Assembly: GCA_013076295.1 (NCBI GenBank)
Contig: RQOL01000824.1
Span: 558,001 to 622,000 of the forward strand
Source: Sanderia malayensis
Lineage: Eukaryota > Cnidaria > Scyphozoa > Semaeostomeae > Pelagiidae
Direction: 5' to 3'
DNA length: 64,000 bases
Numbering within the stretch: the stretch's first letter is position 1; the number at the start of each line of letters is the position of its first letter. The notes beneath the pieces are model-generated. The model was not told where the DNA came from. It was given only the letters and a program-made list of their open reading frames with translations, and did no database searches. Below, piece by piece: positions 1 through 13,800 of this stretch. Position numbers and translations under genes: made by a program.

Positions 1-3000
1 CTCCTGCGCAGGTGCTCCTCCACAGAAATTAAAGCGACCTTTCACTGCACAGCTTTTAGTCATAACATGCCCAAGTTGAAACCAGCTCAGGTCCTTGGCC
101 TGAGCCCACTTCAGTGGTCGGTTTATGTTTAAGCCTATTCAAAAAATGAGGGTTTTGAGCCTAGTTTGCTACGTCACACGAATCGTTCTTCCTAAGATTG
201 CGAAATTTCACATAGTGAAATGTGGAATGCAAAATTGTTGTGATAATAAAGCAAAACCTACAGCATTGGCTTTAATCAATTGCTCTCTTTTCGACAAATT
301 TCTTCTTTCGTTTTCCTCTTTTTCCTTTTCCTTGGTCAATGGCTGCTTGGCAATCTCGATTATTCTTTTATCCACTTGAATGTCATCGATTGCTGTCAAA
401 AAAGGGTTTAAAGTAATTAAAAAACAAACAACAACAAAATATGAGCTTTCGAAGGTAATATTCTGGATAATTTGGCTGAGGATGTGCTCGCTATTGTCCT
501 CGTCGTCTTGTACAATGTAACATGGATGATTCAGTTGAGAATCACACGGTGTTCCCCTGTTTTCTTTCAATTCTGATCTAGAGTTGAGTGTTTATTGAAG
601 AGCTTAGAGTGTAAACATAAATCAACCGTTATTTGTCGACTTGTGAAAAATATAAACGATGTAAGTTTGCTATTTTCAAAACTTTAGCAGCTTTTGCGTC
701 TACTTTTGCGGGAGAAAAGGGATTTACGCTCAATCCTGCAAACCTTTACCGCCCGCCCCCAAGAGTAACAGGCACCTAACATTACCTTTAACTGACTAAA
801 CAAAACTAAATTACAAATTATTTTATTATTAGCCAATTTAATATTACATATCAAATACAGTGGAATCCCGCTATAACGAACTCTGTAGGGACCGAGAAAA
901 TAGTTCGCAATAGCGGGAGTTCGTTATACAGAAGGGACATATTGTTACTACTATTATAAGAACTACTTCCCAGAATCCAAGGGACCGGAGTTTTAGTTCG
1001 TAATAGCGGGAAGTTCGTTATAAACGGGGTTTGTTATAGCGGGATTCCACTGTATTACTATTGTTACTACTATTATTATGAATAATAGTGGTTAAGGGAA
1101 ACTCGCATCGCTATCAAAAATAAGATTAGAAATCTTCGCAAACAAACCTTTGACGTGTAAATCATTGCCTCCTAAAGGATAAATGTCAAATGCCAGTGGC
1201 AGTGGAGTGTGGGATGCATCCAAGAATACCGAATGTGTGTCGAAACTCAGTCCACGTTTCTCAAACAAAGGAGCCAATGCATCTCTACAATAGAAACAAA
1301 ATTAAAGCAACGGGGAAGCAACGCATTTTAACTCGAATACAACCGAGTTAGCTGAAATTATCACTAATGAGCAGAACTTATGAATTGATTTACAACAACC
1401 TCGCAACCCGCCTTACGGGTTCCATTTTTAACCTCTGTGAAATGATATTATTCCAAGGACTGTTTTAATGGACTGTTTTAGAACGAAGAGAAGTTACAAC
1501 TTACTTTAAGGACCTCCCTTTCACGGCAGGTACGACCTCGGTTTCAGTTTCAGTTTCGCTTCCAGATTTGTAAAATTGAATTCTCAACATTTCATGGCCT
1601 TTCTCCTACGAAACAAAAACAAACTATTGTTTCATTGCGTGCATTCAATTTTTATCTATGATAATATAATCAACAAATATTGAGGCGACAAAAAAGAGAA
1701 TATAGCATGAGCTTAGTTTCAGATAAACATTTCAGATTTAAAACATTTGCATTTTACATGTAATAATCGGAGAGAAAAGACGTCAGGATTGGGCTTGTCA
1801 TAATGTTTGATTCTGGATTAAAATCGTTTGCATGTTTAGACATGAAACAACGAGCAAAAATCCACAATCAAAGAGGAAATAATTTAATTAATTTCATAAC
1901 TTTAAACCTAGTATGACTTAGCGAAAACGAGCGACTTTTTCAAATAAGCGCTATGGCAGTCCAAATTGAAACAAAAAAATGTGTGAAGCAAGCAGGTGTA
2001 GTCATTATTGAAAACACTTGCCGAAATTTTTATAGCTGAAAATAAAAATAATCTATGCACGATGTTCAAAAATAAACTGAAAAATGGATTTTACAATCAC
2101 AAGCATACTGCATTTTCGCGCCGGCTTCAAATAAACTTCGACACCACGTAATTGGAAACGCCCCTTTAGTCTGAAAATGCCTCTTCGCTGGTTGCCCATC
2201 AAAAACTGCAAATGCAGTATATGTAATTTCGATTTCCCAATAGAATTGCTCTAGCCGAAAAGCCCTGTCCATGAGCTACTGTGGTAACATGCTTTCGTCC
2301 GGTCATTTGCGATTCAACTTTCAACCAACAATTAGTTTTTATCGCATTGTCACACTCTCATATACATTACGTTGTTATGAAGTGTAGAAATTACTCCCAT
2401 AACATTCGGGCATTTCCTTGTGAACAGATCACGACTACAGCAGAGACCACTTTCTCACGGCCTAAACATACCAAATCAACTTCAAAACTCAGTAACATTT
2501 TCATATCACAAAACCTTATCCGTATAACGGTAGAATTGCGTCCTGTGGTAGAATTTATCCTGGCGGCTTAATTAAACCCTTGAAGTAACAAACTTTTTTT
2601 GCCCACCCAAGACTTTTCGCTGTTAGCTATGTCAGGTCTCGATGCAAATGTGAGCCGAAATCGCCACTAAACACAAAACTAACCGTATCTCTAAACAAAC
2701 TGGCCATCATTTCCATGCTGGAAAAAGAATGCCTTCTTCGAAGATTCGGTGCATGGCTACTGGAATAGTCACTGCGCATATCGAAATCGGGAGGAAGAGA
2801 ACCACGTTTGTTATCCATGCTCGTCATTTCTCCATATCTCCTCATCATATCATTGTTACTTTTTGACGGCTTCAAGGAGACCTGCAACTCCAAGGGACGA
2901 AGATCCAGTGCTGATCCGAACCCTCGCCTCGGTTGTTTCGACCGGCGAAACATCCTCTCCCATCCACGAGTCAGTTGAACAAAACAGTGATAGTTGGTAG

Positions 3001-6000
3001 ATTTGTAGAAACAGCCCTTGTTTGCCTGCTACGAATGCACCAGGAAAAGTGACTGCTTCAAATACAACAATATTATCAATATTCGACTAGGCCACTTCAG
3101 CTATTTTCATTTGCTGATAATCGGTGCGATGTTCAATCTCTCATTTGCGTTGAGAATTTCATCCACAAGACAAGTGTCTTCGTTGAATTTATCTGTTTTG
3201 CCTTTTCAGATTTCAGATATTGTCAACAGGCATCGCTAGACGTTATTGACAATCAGCAAACATCAACAAAAACTCGCGCATCAAAAAAGAGTTTGTTCAC
3301 CTGTGCTCGCTCGGCAACAATATACCACAAGATGCACTACATGTAGCAAACAGCAACATTATCAAAGTAGAATAAGTGAACGTCCAACACTCTTCTTTAT
3401 AAAACAATTTTTGCAAGTAAACAGCCTCCTGCCACCAAGAATGCGTTTCCTCAAATGAAAACGTCGAACGACCGAAAACTTTCAATATAAACTAGCCACT
3501 AAATCTGATCTATCAAATGCCTATAATACTGCATATAAGTCAGGCATCATGTGTCACAATTTTTCAGTCTAAGTAATCTCGCGGTTTTTCTAGCAGAAAA
3601 ACCTGGATCTGTTTGATAATTAGTGAAAGAGTCACTTGGCAAGACGGTCACTTTTTAGGTTGTTCAAACCAATATTAAACGTGTATTGTGTATTGTCTTA
3701 CTAAGCAAATACCGAAATCGCGAAGAAAAATCAGCGGCCGTGTCAAAATACAGTCCAAAGTACATACTATAGTTCTCACAGAAAAGAGGGAAAAAAAAAG
3801 ACAAATAATAAAAGAATCAAAACACAAAGCAATGCTTTTCAACAAAACATTGCTGATGAATGACTGTGAAGATGACTCTAAACATCAGAATGAAACTCGA
3901 TTGATATTTCAAGAACAGATTTTTGCATTTCATCTATTATACACGAGTTTTAGCGTTTAAGCCCAAGGATATAAAATTCATACGGTGACATGAAAATGAG
4001 GCTACTTGGCTAGGGTTGAGATAATTGGCTTTACTCGCTACATTGCATCCTTGTGTGTTCGTTTGTCGGTTTGCTGTGTTAATAAAGACTTGGGTACAAA
4101 CATTGATTTGATTTGCCTTGAAAATATTAGCCGGCCCCAAGAGGACAGAGCTTTCATTTTTAGCAACAGCCATTGCTCGCTGAACAAAACATTTTAGACA
4201 AAAATATTTACCATTGGTTAAGGCCAAACCGAGGCCTGCAACTCGACCACCCAATTCGCAATTTTGGGACCTGCTCTTAAGAGCCCGCTTACCAGGCCAG
4301 CCAGTAAGAAATTGACAATGAAAAAAATGATTGTGCATGTGAAAGTTTCTTGGACCGGTAAGCAGGATAGGGTGTTCATATGAGAAAATTTCCAGCGCGC
4401 TTGCCGAGATCTCGGCAGTGTTCAAGTGAAATCTGGCCTGGCGGGCCAGCCCGCTTTCTCATCTCAATAGAAAACAGGTTTTGTGTAGGAAATGGAGAGT
4501 AGGTGAGTGCGGTAAACGGGCTAGTGTGAACAGGTCCTTTGTCATGCTATTGCTGACAAAATAGTTTTTCCACTATGCATTGAATAATCTTCGTATTTCT
4601 GTGCTAGATTATGCGTGAATTTAGAGTCATTTGGGTCAATAAAAGGAACGTACCATCATACCTTGGTCATAGGTATTCTAACCCAGCCATGTTACATGTC
4701 ATGTGCTGTGTCAAAAAGTCGTTTTAAAATGAATAAGGTAGAGAAGAAACTGAACGAAAAAGGGTTACAGGTATAATGTAGGAGGAACATGGCTAATTAT
4801 AACCTAACAGTTGCTATTGCCTCACCTCCAGTAGTTTGCTTTTTGAGGTTTTCTTGCGCGAGGAAACAGGGTTAGAGTTGATGTTGAAGAATCTTCGTGC
4901 TGAAGCATAACCTCTGTTCTTTTTATCACTACAACATAAAAGCTGAGCATTAGCTACGAAATGATGCTATTGTAGCTACAAACAAAATGATAATGTAAGA
5001 GGTGACTACAGCAATCTTTGGATCGCGCAAAGCTGTTTGGATCGCGCAATGTTGGCACAACTCTTTGCTTTGCTACAGAACAAGCACCTAGAGAGTCCGA
5101 AAATTGATTGCTTCTTGAAGGAGAGATATCCACAAAAAAGAAATACCCTATTTGGTTCTTATTCCTTTTCAAGTAAACCGAATTGCCACAAAACATATTC
5201 GTTCATGGTCAAATCGCAAAAAGAGGGTGAACTGCATAGAAAAAGAGATGTTCCCGTTGTTGTGAGGTTCTTTTCATCAGATTTGAGAATACTTAAAAAA
5301 TATACTGTCAAGGCTAGTCGAAAAGAAAAAAGCCTAAAATCCTCGTGTCAGTATAACAATTTTAAAGTGCGTATAACTCCCTTTCCTTTGCTACAGAACA
5401 ATTATGTAGTTCCCGTTTTTGTGAGGTTCTTCTTATCAGATTTGAGAATATCATAAAAAAAACATACTGCAAAGATAGTCGAAAAGACGGTACCTAAAAT
5501 TCTCGTGTCAGCATAAACATTCTAATTTCAACTTTAGCGTCTATCATGAGCACTGACACTTGAAGAAAATCCGATTTGAGAATTAGATGAAAAAAGAAGA
5601 AACTTACAAGTGTTTCGATTCTGGTTCTTCTTCGTTTCCAGAATCCGAATTCGTTGACCGTATTGAAGCAGTTCGCTTGAAATTCTTCGGAAGTTGAAAT
5701 CGAAGATGACAGATTGCTTGGCCGACGTGAATGGCCTGATCACAGTCATCGCACAAATCCAATGGAGTCATGTCGTTACTCTCTTGGCATTCCGTGTGAT
5801 GGCATACCTAAAATTCGGAACAGTGAAAACGATAAAGAAACGCTTGAAATTACAGATACTTCGACCATAATAGACACGTCAAGGGTTAGACACACACTGT
5901 CAAATAAATCTTCTAAAATTGCATGATAAACTGGCGGTGCTAATAGCATTGAAGACCACATCTGAAATTTTCACTGGGAAGTTTGAAGTTGGTTAGTTTG

Positions 6001-6991
6001 TTGTTTCGATTACATCTCCGATTCCTATTTCCTCTTGCCGTTCTCGTTCCCGGTTTTATTAATAGCCGGCTGGCTTTGTGTGGCGTGTGAAAAAGCAAGA
6101 ATTTCTTGTCATCCATATTGCTACGTCATACTACGACGTCATAAAACGCAATGTGTCGTTTTGATTGGCATTCTATGCAAAATCGAAAGAAATTGCGCGA
6201 CGTGATTTCATCGCAGAAAAAAGTGTGAAAATAAATAAGGAAGCATACCTTCACTGCGATAGTCTTTTTGTTGCGTTTGACGCATTCACGTCCCAGACAA
6301 TATTTCACACCATCATCTATAAACATAAATAATACGTTTTATACGTATTTGACATGTTCCACCCTTCTCCTGTCTCTCTTGCGCAAATATTCCCACCAGC
6401 CACCAAGGACCCTCGAAAGGGCTTGGCATATAGCTCTCCTCATGCCCTGCGAAGCTTTACATACACGGTTAGTGAACAACTAAGCACAGTACATATAAAC
6501 CTTTAAATAAACCCAATAAAATAACCAGTCACGAATACAATACTTCGCTTGATATGAGACAAATATACCACAAAACAAACAAGCAACAAATCAAAACAAA
6601 TAAAAATTGTACAACAGCTGCGCAACGGATTTCGTTTACCGTGAGCGTATCTTGGGTGGGTTTTGCTCTTGAAAATTGGCAGCGAAGAAGATCGACCAAA
6701 GGGCGAGAACAAATCGTATTTTGATGACCTCTTCTGGGTTCTCGGCGAGCATTCGGGTGAAGATGGCGGAGAACAATTGGATACGAATACTTCTGGCAAT
6801 GAGAGACTATCGTTGTTCGCCATTGGGCTGGAAGGACTCCTGATGACCTCGTTTCGTTTCGACCACAAGCTGGCATGTTTGTTTTTCTTTTTAGAACTTT
6901 TCTCAAGAAGCAGACTGAATCGAGAAGCCGAAGATTTCGAATCATCGGTCAACGATACACTTTTACCAATCTTGAGCTGGTGGCTGAACAT
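1..6991 (-). CDS. PLEKHG5: PLEKHG5-like RhoGEF, 5' half (partial, runs off left edge)
   Basis: Nine exons assembled by hand, all with GT-AG borders and compatible phases: 6991-6640, 6316-6249, 5807-5608, 4913-4826, 2956-2684, 1605-1505, 1284-1148, 392-258 and 44-1 (cut by the window edge), about 466 residues. The ATG at 6991 starts a Ser-rich cytosolic head (residues 1-117). A Cys/His cluster follows (CLGREC, then VCHHTEC and LCDDCD, about residues 122-165), then a basic RRRH stretch and a Ras-binding-like fold (about 330-406) containing ETEVVPA, FEKRGL, TPLPLAF and GGNDLHVKA. The CHH-x-C cluster, the ETE-VPA start and the TPL-LxF...GG--L-VKA end match the N-terminus of vertebrate PLEKHG5 as I know it. 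That family activates RhoA; its DH and PH domains would lie left of the window. The acceptor of exon 5 is weak, and an ATG at 2953 could be an alternative start. Family assignment is inference from recalled motifs. Confidence 0.72.
858..1052. mobile_element. Tc1/mariner-type MITE (195 bp, TA target duplication)
   Basis: The ends are perfect inverted repeats beginning CAGTGGAATCCCGCTATAAC, and TA flanks both sides. The element lies in an intron of the PLEKHG5-like gene. A shorter relative sits at 41037-41138. No ORF is present, so it is non-autonomous. Confidence 0.8.
1606..2683 (-). other. Intron of the PLEKHG5-like gene
   Basis: Non-coding by splice model, between the exon ending RDT and the exon starting EKGHEM. 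Apart from AT-rich sequence I see nothing else in it; short ORFs on either strand have no recognisable content. Confidence 0.55.
2957..4825 (-). other. Large intron of the PLEKHG5-like gene
   Basis: Non-coding by the splice model. Around 4260-4450 there are short GC-richer inverted pieces (an AGCCCGCTTACCAGGCCAGC segment and a related GGCCTGGCGGGCCAGCCCGC segment) that may be a decayed inverted-repeat element; borders could not be set. Nothing else stands out. Confidence 0.5.
5249..5520. repeat. Imperfect tandem duplication, about 160-bp period
   Basis: A segment beginning GTTCCCGTTGTTGTGAGGTT (5249) recurs at 5409 as GTTCCCGTTTTTGTGAGGTT. The copies share the downstream AGATTTGAGAATA and CTCGTGTCAG blocks. 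It lies in the intron between 4913 and 5608, beside the Cys/His exon. Confidence 0.65.
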
Positions 6992-9900
6992 ATTTAGAAC
7001 CGAGAATTCTTTAATTAAAATCGGCAGATTCGTCCTATTGTTGTTGATGAAACACTGCAAACTTTTTCAATATCCATACACAACGTATTTTGCTTATGTC
7101 TTTTAATCTCAGCTCAACTTGCAACGCCGGATACCTTGTTTGTTATGTAACGGTGAATGTGTGTGTATATTTTGTCGAGCTGATGCCCAAACCAAACGCG
7201 TCAAGCGACACGCTGGATCAAAGAATGAATCAAAGCCAATTGTGAATCCCTAAACAATTTCATAGCTTATTCATTCGCAATTTCACATCTACGCCACCAG
7301 CACCACTTGGCCTACTATTTTCGCTAAATAATCAACTCAGATCTCTGTCCAAATACAAGCGAGTCAAATATTTGTTTGTCTGGACAATCAGTAACAATTG
7401 ATGTAAGTTGTCAGTAATCATGTCACTCAGCTGTGTTCTCTGCTGAGCACACTTCAATTTGCTTTGCTTTCCGGCCGACAGGAAAGATATGGCTCGTCTC
7501 GTCATAATAATCATCATAAATCACTTTGGAATGCTGTAAAGCTGGCCCACAACAAAGGTCGTGCGTAAAGTAAACACTGCTTTTACAACACTAGTCCGCG
7601 GGGATGGCAGAAGTTGATTGTTCTCTGAATAAAACTAACATGTTTCTGCAGAGACGGACATACCCAACAAAGGTAGCATTCCGTTAAAGCCATGCATGTT
7701 CCCCCCAAAAAATTTGGACATGAACACCCCACCTCGTAAATGACAAATCTCATCATAATATATAACCTATTAACTGTTAAAAAACCTTGCTCTCCATTAT
7801 AGACGATTGGAGCAGATTTTATGACCCATGTCAATATGTCTGGCAATGTGGCTGTAACAAACAGTCATACATTCTACAGTTTATTATAGAAAAAGGGAGG
7901 TGACAAAAATACTTCTGAAAACGATAGACTTTTGCAGTTTTTGTCATGATGATTATTATATTCAAAATCTGAATTGAATACACAAAAAAGTAATCTGTTA
8001 TTTTGTAAAGTTTTTGTTTTTTTCGATTTGTGCCTTGCCCTGATAAATTTTTGAGATATCTTGACTAAGCAATTTATAAATTGGTCCTCTTTTTTGCTAT
8101 GATGATGGCAACTATACTTTTATCTGGTGATATTGTCAATTTGCTTCAAAGGTGGGCACTGTAAACATAATAATTATCATCATAATGATTATTACTGTTA
8201 CCAACAATAGCCATCATATCACCAATATCACCATGTGAATTGTTCACCATCACTTCATCAAACTCACCAGAGTCATTAGCATTCATTAATCTGTTCATAT
8301 AATTTCAGACATTTAAAATGTAAAACTTCATGAAACACATCAAGATTTGGACATCAAAGTGGATTTAATGAGCAGGTTTGAAAAGAGTTTTCTGTCATAT
8401 CTTCAATTAATAAAATTATTCTAACAATTCTGCCAATATTTTAATACTTTACCACATTATGACCAAAATGCAAATTTAACTTGTAATTACTCTCACTGGC
8501 TGCTATATTGAGTTGACCAATTTTAAGAAACTGTCACAAATCTTTCAGTTTTGAAGGTGTTATTTTGTAAACAAACATTATTTGCTCAGTAAAAAATCTT
8601 TAAACACATCAATTATTTGGAGAACAACAATATACTTTTCGCCTATGAAATATTTTTGGATTTGAAACCTACAACTCTACTCATAACTAAATTTAATTTT
8701 TCAACCTGAAAACTTACACGCATTTTGTTTTATAAGAAACCCTCTATAAGAAACCGACCCAAGATACCCACAAAATTAAGAAACTTTAGTACTAGTTTGG
8801 TACTACTTTCCGTCATGCTTAAGAAACCGTGTCACCTGGTAAAACATGCAAATGGGGCAGTTCTCCAAGCAGTATAACATTGATGCTATCCAGAATCAGA
8901 CAAAATTTTTGTTAGAATTATGCAATGCAATACACATAGATATTTTGACTTGTGTTGAGTTGGAGAGCTGTGTGAGTGATTGATGTATGATTAATACAAA
9001 TGTCTGTAAACAACGTACTGGGATAATTAATCCCCTTTCGAAAATAAATAATTGCACTGAGTCACTTTCTTGAAAAAATAATAACTTAATCATCGCAAAA
9101 TCCAAGAAAAGAATAGGAAGGGCAGGGTTCTATGTGATTAACTTTTTCATACCCCGAAACAATGATTCGTTTTACTTTCACTGTTATCTTATTGTTCCTG
9201 CACAGGCGAAAATGAGCTGTTTTGCTATAAAATATGAGTTTAGATTAGGCCTTCAATAAGGCATTCACTAAAGTTTACCTTAATAAACTTATCTAGGCCC
9301 AAAGCATTATAGCGTCGCCATCATGCTGTTCATTTTTGAGGAAGCGTTTTTAATTTGACGAAACAAAAATATCTTCGTTTTATATAAAAAAAATCGCAGC
9401 AGGCGTAGTATGAAGATCAATGAACGGAAAATCCAAAAAATTATATTCATTGGTGTGTGGTAAGACGACTGGAAAGCGCTCTGTGTCAAGTAATATCACT
9501 TTACACCGATTAAAAAGTTTCCCTCTCCTCAAAATTAAATCACAATTAATTTGCGGAGTTTCCAAAACACAGGAAGGAATAATTGACGCAATTTTGCAAC
9601 GTGGAAAAACAACATAAACAAACAGAGCGATAAAAATAACAATTACTTTCACTCACCTATTTGCTCAGGCATTTTCAATCAAGCGTTCAAGTTCAACAAA
9701 TATTCACGTTATTGTAAAAGAGAAAGCGGTACTTGCTTGCTCAGGCTTGCTCTCTCGATGATTGTGATTATGCCTTGTAGCTCAGGCTTTTGGATGTTTA
9801 ACTCACAATAAACTTAGTATCATATTAACAATTCGTGATAATTATCCGTTATCTATCTTTATAAGTCTCTTATTAGCTTTTTCACAAAGAGTAATCCATA

Positions 9901-10242
9901 TTCATCGATGAAACAGCAAATAAATCGCCTTTTCAAGCACAATGCAAACCCTGCGTAGGCCAATTGCTTATGTTCATGAAGGCTGACCTTTTTACCAATG
10001 CTGTCTTATTTTATCCAATGTGAACTGAACGCGAAAAGAAGTTGGTAATCAAAGTTTTCATAATCCAGTTTTCCAAGTTCGATGTAGCTTATTTCCAGCA
10101 ACGAATAGTGCAAATAGTAAAATACACAACCTGAATTGGTCAGCTTTGCATCTGGCGGTATTGAACGAGAAACGACGCCAAAGATTTCTGGTGACAAATA
10201 TGATCAAACATTCTTCAAGCTGATCACATGGACACAAGGGAT

Positions 10243-10338
10243 TAAAGAATCTGGGAGGCTCTCGTTGTTTCTATGGCTACATTGGGGTGGTAAAGAATCT
10301 GGGAGGCTCTCGTTGTTTCTATGGCTACATTGGGGGTT
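10243..10338. repeat. 50-bp unit duplicated in tandem
   Basis: TAAAGAATCTGGGAGGCTCT plus the following 30 bases occur twice back to back, nearly identical through CTACATTGGGG. The identity suggests a recent slippage duplication. Confidence 0.9.
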
Positions 10339-13300
10339 GTATATTTAATTGTCTTCGTTCATTTATTCTAGCGACTTGCGTAACAAACAATCACTTGAAC
10401 AATACCTTATAAGCATATAGTCTGTGGGCTTATTTTCATATTCATTAAATTGTTAATTCGCTCCTTCGTCGACATGGAAGCGAAAATAGTTTCTCGAGCA
10501 TATTGAAAGGAACTGATTGATTGTTGGTAAACGGATGGTTAACAAACGAAAATCAGCTCTGATTGGTTTCAAACAGTTGAAAACCAAAAGGTATTGAAAA
10601 GATTTTCCAACTCAGTTAGCACCTCACAGACAAATTCCAAAAAGCTTTGTATGACAAATGAATTCATGGACCCGATAGACGTCAGAGCACAGTATTTTGC
10701 GTACTTGCACCACAAAAGATTCTTATATTCAGTTTTGTTTTTCATAATTCCAATGCTGTTTGGTAAACAGCATGAAAGACGAAATAAACAACAGTAAACA
10801 AGTAAGACAGATCTGTTGTTGTCGTATATTCACCTTTGGTGTACTTCTATCCAGCGATTGGTGTAGTGCAAGTCGTATATCTGTAACACAAAACATAAGT
10901 GACCTGAACCTGTTTATGTGGCAATTATAAAGCATAAGTGCAGATAATGACCGTGATATAATAAGATAACGACCGTGGCAGTGATGGTTATGATTATGAT
11001 GATGATAATTGTGATGGTATGGCTATGATTACAATAAGATGATAACAATGAAAATTATAGTGATAATTATAATTTTGCTAGTTTTACAAAAGATTGTTTT
11101 TGCATAAAGCACTTATTTCATGGCTCTGTCGTGATTTTAATTTCAAAAAGTTAGAGTGTTCCAATAGTGTTAAGCAATTAATCATGATCACTTATAACAA
11201 CTGGTGGAGTGGAGGAGTAAGTGTTGGAAATAATCTATGGTGCACTCAATGTGTGCACTACCGATGCATCGACTCGACTCGAGGCCAAATGCCATTGCAG
11301 CATATTGTCGTTTTTGTTTACATTTCTCGCATGGGCGAGTCGGCAGCAAGCTTCAGTGAATTTCCACAATGCCTTTGTTTGACCCATAAGGCGCAAATAA
11401 TAATTAATGACGTAGCTTAGAAAATTGATGACGTTGGCCTCAGATGGGTGTGATTGAAAGAATCGACTTGCAAATCGGCTCAAGTAAGTGGCATCTAATG
11501 CGGATAATCGAGTTCATTCCGATGGAATTATTTAGTATGTTTGTTTAAAATTCATGTGATCCGCAGTTATTCTCAAAAGAGATTACTTCACTGCGTGCAT
11601 TAACCTGAATAATTAAACATTGCCTTACAAATGCCTGCGACTTGATCACTAAAAGGCGGGGCGAACTGCAAGAAAGCCAAAGCTTAAAATCAACTTCTCT
11701 TTATCACAATTCTCCGGGCCCTACTTGTACGACAACAAACGTAAACCAAACTTGCATTGCGTCATTTTAGTTAAGGATTTATAATTGTCGACTTCTGACA
11801 CTTGTCACGCGAAGCAATGTGATTAGCTTATATTATTTAACAATTATCATGACTTTATTTCATTTCAAAATTGTGCTCTTGCATGCTACACTTGCTACCG
11901 CAGAGTGTGGATAATTCTTAGTGCTAATACTGATTACTGTATTTTTCCTGACCTGGTTCTTTATTTGTCTGTCCTGACGTCTTCGTGCTGCAATTTGATC
12001 AAGGTAGGTACTGTGAGAAAAGATTTTTATATTGGTCTTAACTCATTATGAAACCCCTGCTTTGCTGATAAATTATACCAATATGGCAAACCACTAAAAA
12101 GTCAACTCCAATGTTTAATATGTGTAGTTAGACTGTGGGAATAGTATAGTATTGCTTTGCTTGGTCCCTTTGGTAAAAGTGACACCAGATTGCACTTGAG
12201 ATCGAAAATTGGCACTAGAAATCATTCGCATTGGTAGCAAAAGGATAAAAGCAAATTTTGGCCTACAGTAAACTGATAGATTAACCTTTTCAAAAATCTT
12301 ATTTCTATTACTTCACTTGAACATTAATTTGATGAATACAAAAAGAGAGCAAAAATCGATCCAGTTTAAAGATTTTTTGAACTTGACCAGAAATGACCAG
12401 CCTTTCCTATGAGCTGAGATTATGAGAAAAACAGCTTTTGCCGAGACTAAAGATGGATAATTTTGTGAATATATTGGCGGTCATAAGAAAGACAAGATTT
12501 GAAATTGCGATTAAATGCTGATAGGGCCAGCCCTGATAGCCAAAACCTTGCCCAATCGCAAGAGGGCTGGCCCTGTTAACAGGGATACAAATGGAACTTC
12601 TTGGTCATGTGATCGATTTCGCACGGTTCAAATGAAGTTCTTCCACTTCTCACCCAAGTAAAAACCTTTATAAGAATACTAACATTTTTCCGGAGCCTCG
12701 AGTTCTTCTGTTGTTATTCTTAAATTTCCATTGCTTTGGGGCATCAATTAGGTATAGTAATGTTAAATATCTGTAGTTGCGCTACAAAAAGTCTTTCGAG
12801 TCGACAAACAATTTTTGCAAACAATACTCTTTCTGCTCTTAAATACTAAAAAACAACATAAGCATGAGTCATACCTGTTCATGAGTCAAAGCAATTTCCA
12901 CAAACTCTGATTGTTAATGTTTTAGAAAATTTTAGGAAATTCCATCCAATTAGTGAGTTCTTTTACTTTGCATTCTTTGTTCTACCACAGCCAATCACAT
13001 CGTTGAAAATGATCACTGGGAAATCCCCTTGCATTGAACCCAGAGCCACAATGTTGCTTATGCCTACCCAGGAATAATGAATCCTGATTGGCTACTCAAT
13101 TAACAATAGAGAGCAAAATATCCCTTCAATTGAATCTAAAAAATGCAGAAACATTAAGCATTGATTGCAAACTTTAAATTGCAAATTTTAAAACTGAAAA
13201 TTCAACCAAAATCACCCAAAACCTGTAATTGCATGCATTGCTACTTTCATTGGGCCAAGGCGTTGCGTTCAGAACATGCAGAAGCAAAGTTGACATTATT

Positions 13301-13432
13301 TCGTATCAAAAATAAAGAAATTAAGCTAGCACCTGCTCTGATAATTGTCTGTAGTCATCCTCAGAATCTTTACACAAGTTTTAGCCCTTTTCAAACAATT
13401 AGGGATTCAGGTCTGCAGTTAAACAACAAAGC

Positions 13433-13800
13433 AAAAGCAACCGGCGCTAATTATTTCATATTGGTGTGCATTTTTTTTGATAATTACTCGAATTAAGTTA
13501 TCCAAAGAAAAAGCAGGCTGGAGCCATCATTGCCAGCAAAGCTATGAGGAGCCTGGGTTCGAGGTAGGGAAATCCCCTACAAACCGGTTTCAACTGGTCT
13601 TCACTGTTCGATTTGGAGCAAAAGCAACTGGCGCTAATTATTTCATATTGGTATGCATTTTTTTTGAATAATTACTCGAATTAAGTTATCAAAGAAAAAG
13701 CAGGCTGGAGCCATCATTGCTGGCAAAGCTATGAGGAGCCTGGGTTCGAGGTAGGGAAATCCCCTACAAACCGGTTTCAACTGGTCTTCACTGGTCTTCG
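13433..13800. repeat. 187-bp unit duplicated in tandem
   Basis: The block starting AAAGCAACCGGCGCTAATTA at 13433 recurs at 13620 as AAAGCAACTGGCGCTAATTA. Both copies contain GCAGGCTGGAGCCATCATTG and GGTAGGGAAATCCCCTACAA. Few mismatches separate them. Confidence 0.88.

Noticed and set aside
208..570. Full 120-codon minus ORF
   Set aside because: Only 258-392 has splice sites and phase fitting the PLEKHG5-like gene; the upstream part (MKENRGTPCDS...) has no usable donor or similarity.
10006..10197. Minus ORF with a short exon-like stretch (SPEIFGVVSRSIPPDAKLTN)
   Set aside because: Plausible acceptor and donor exist, but no neighbouring exon continues it.
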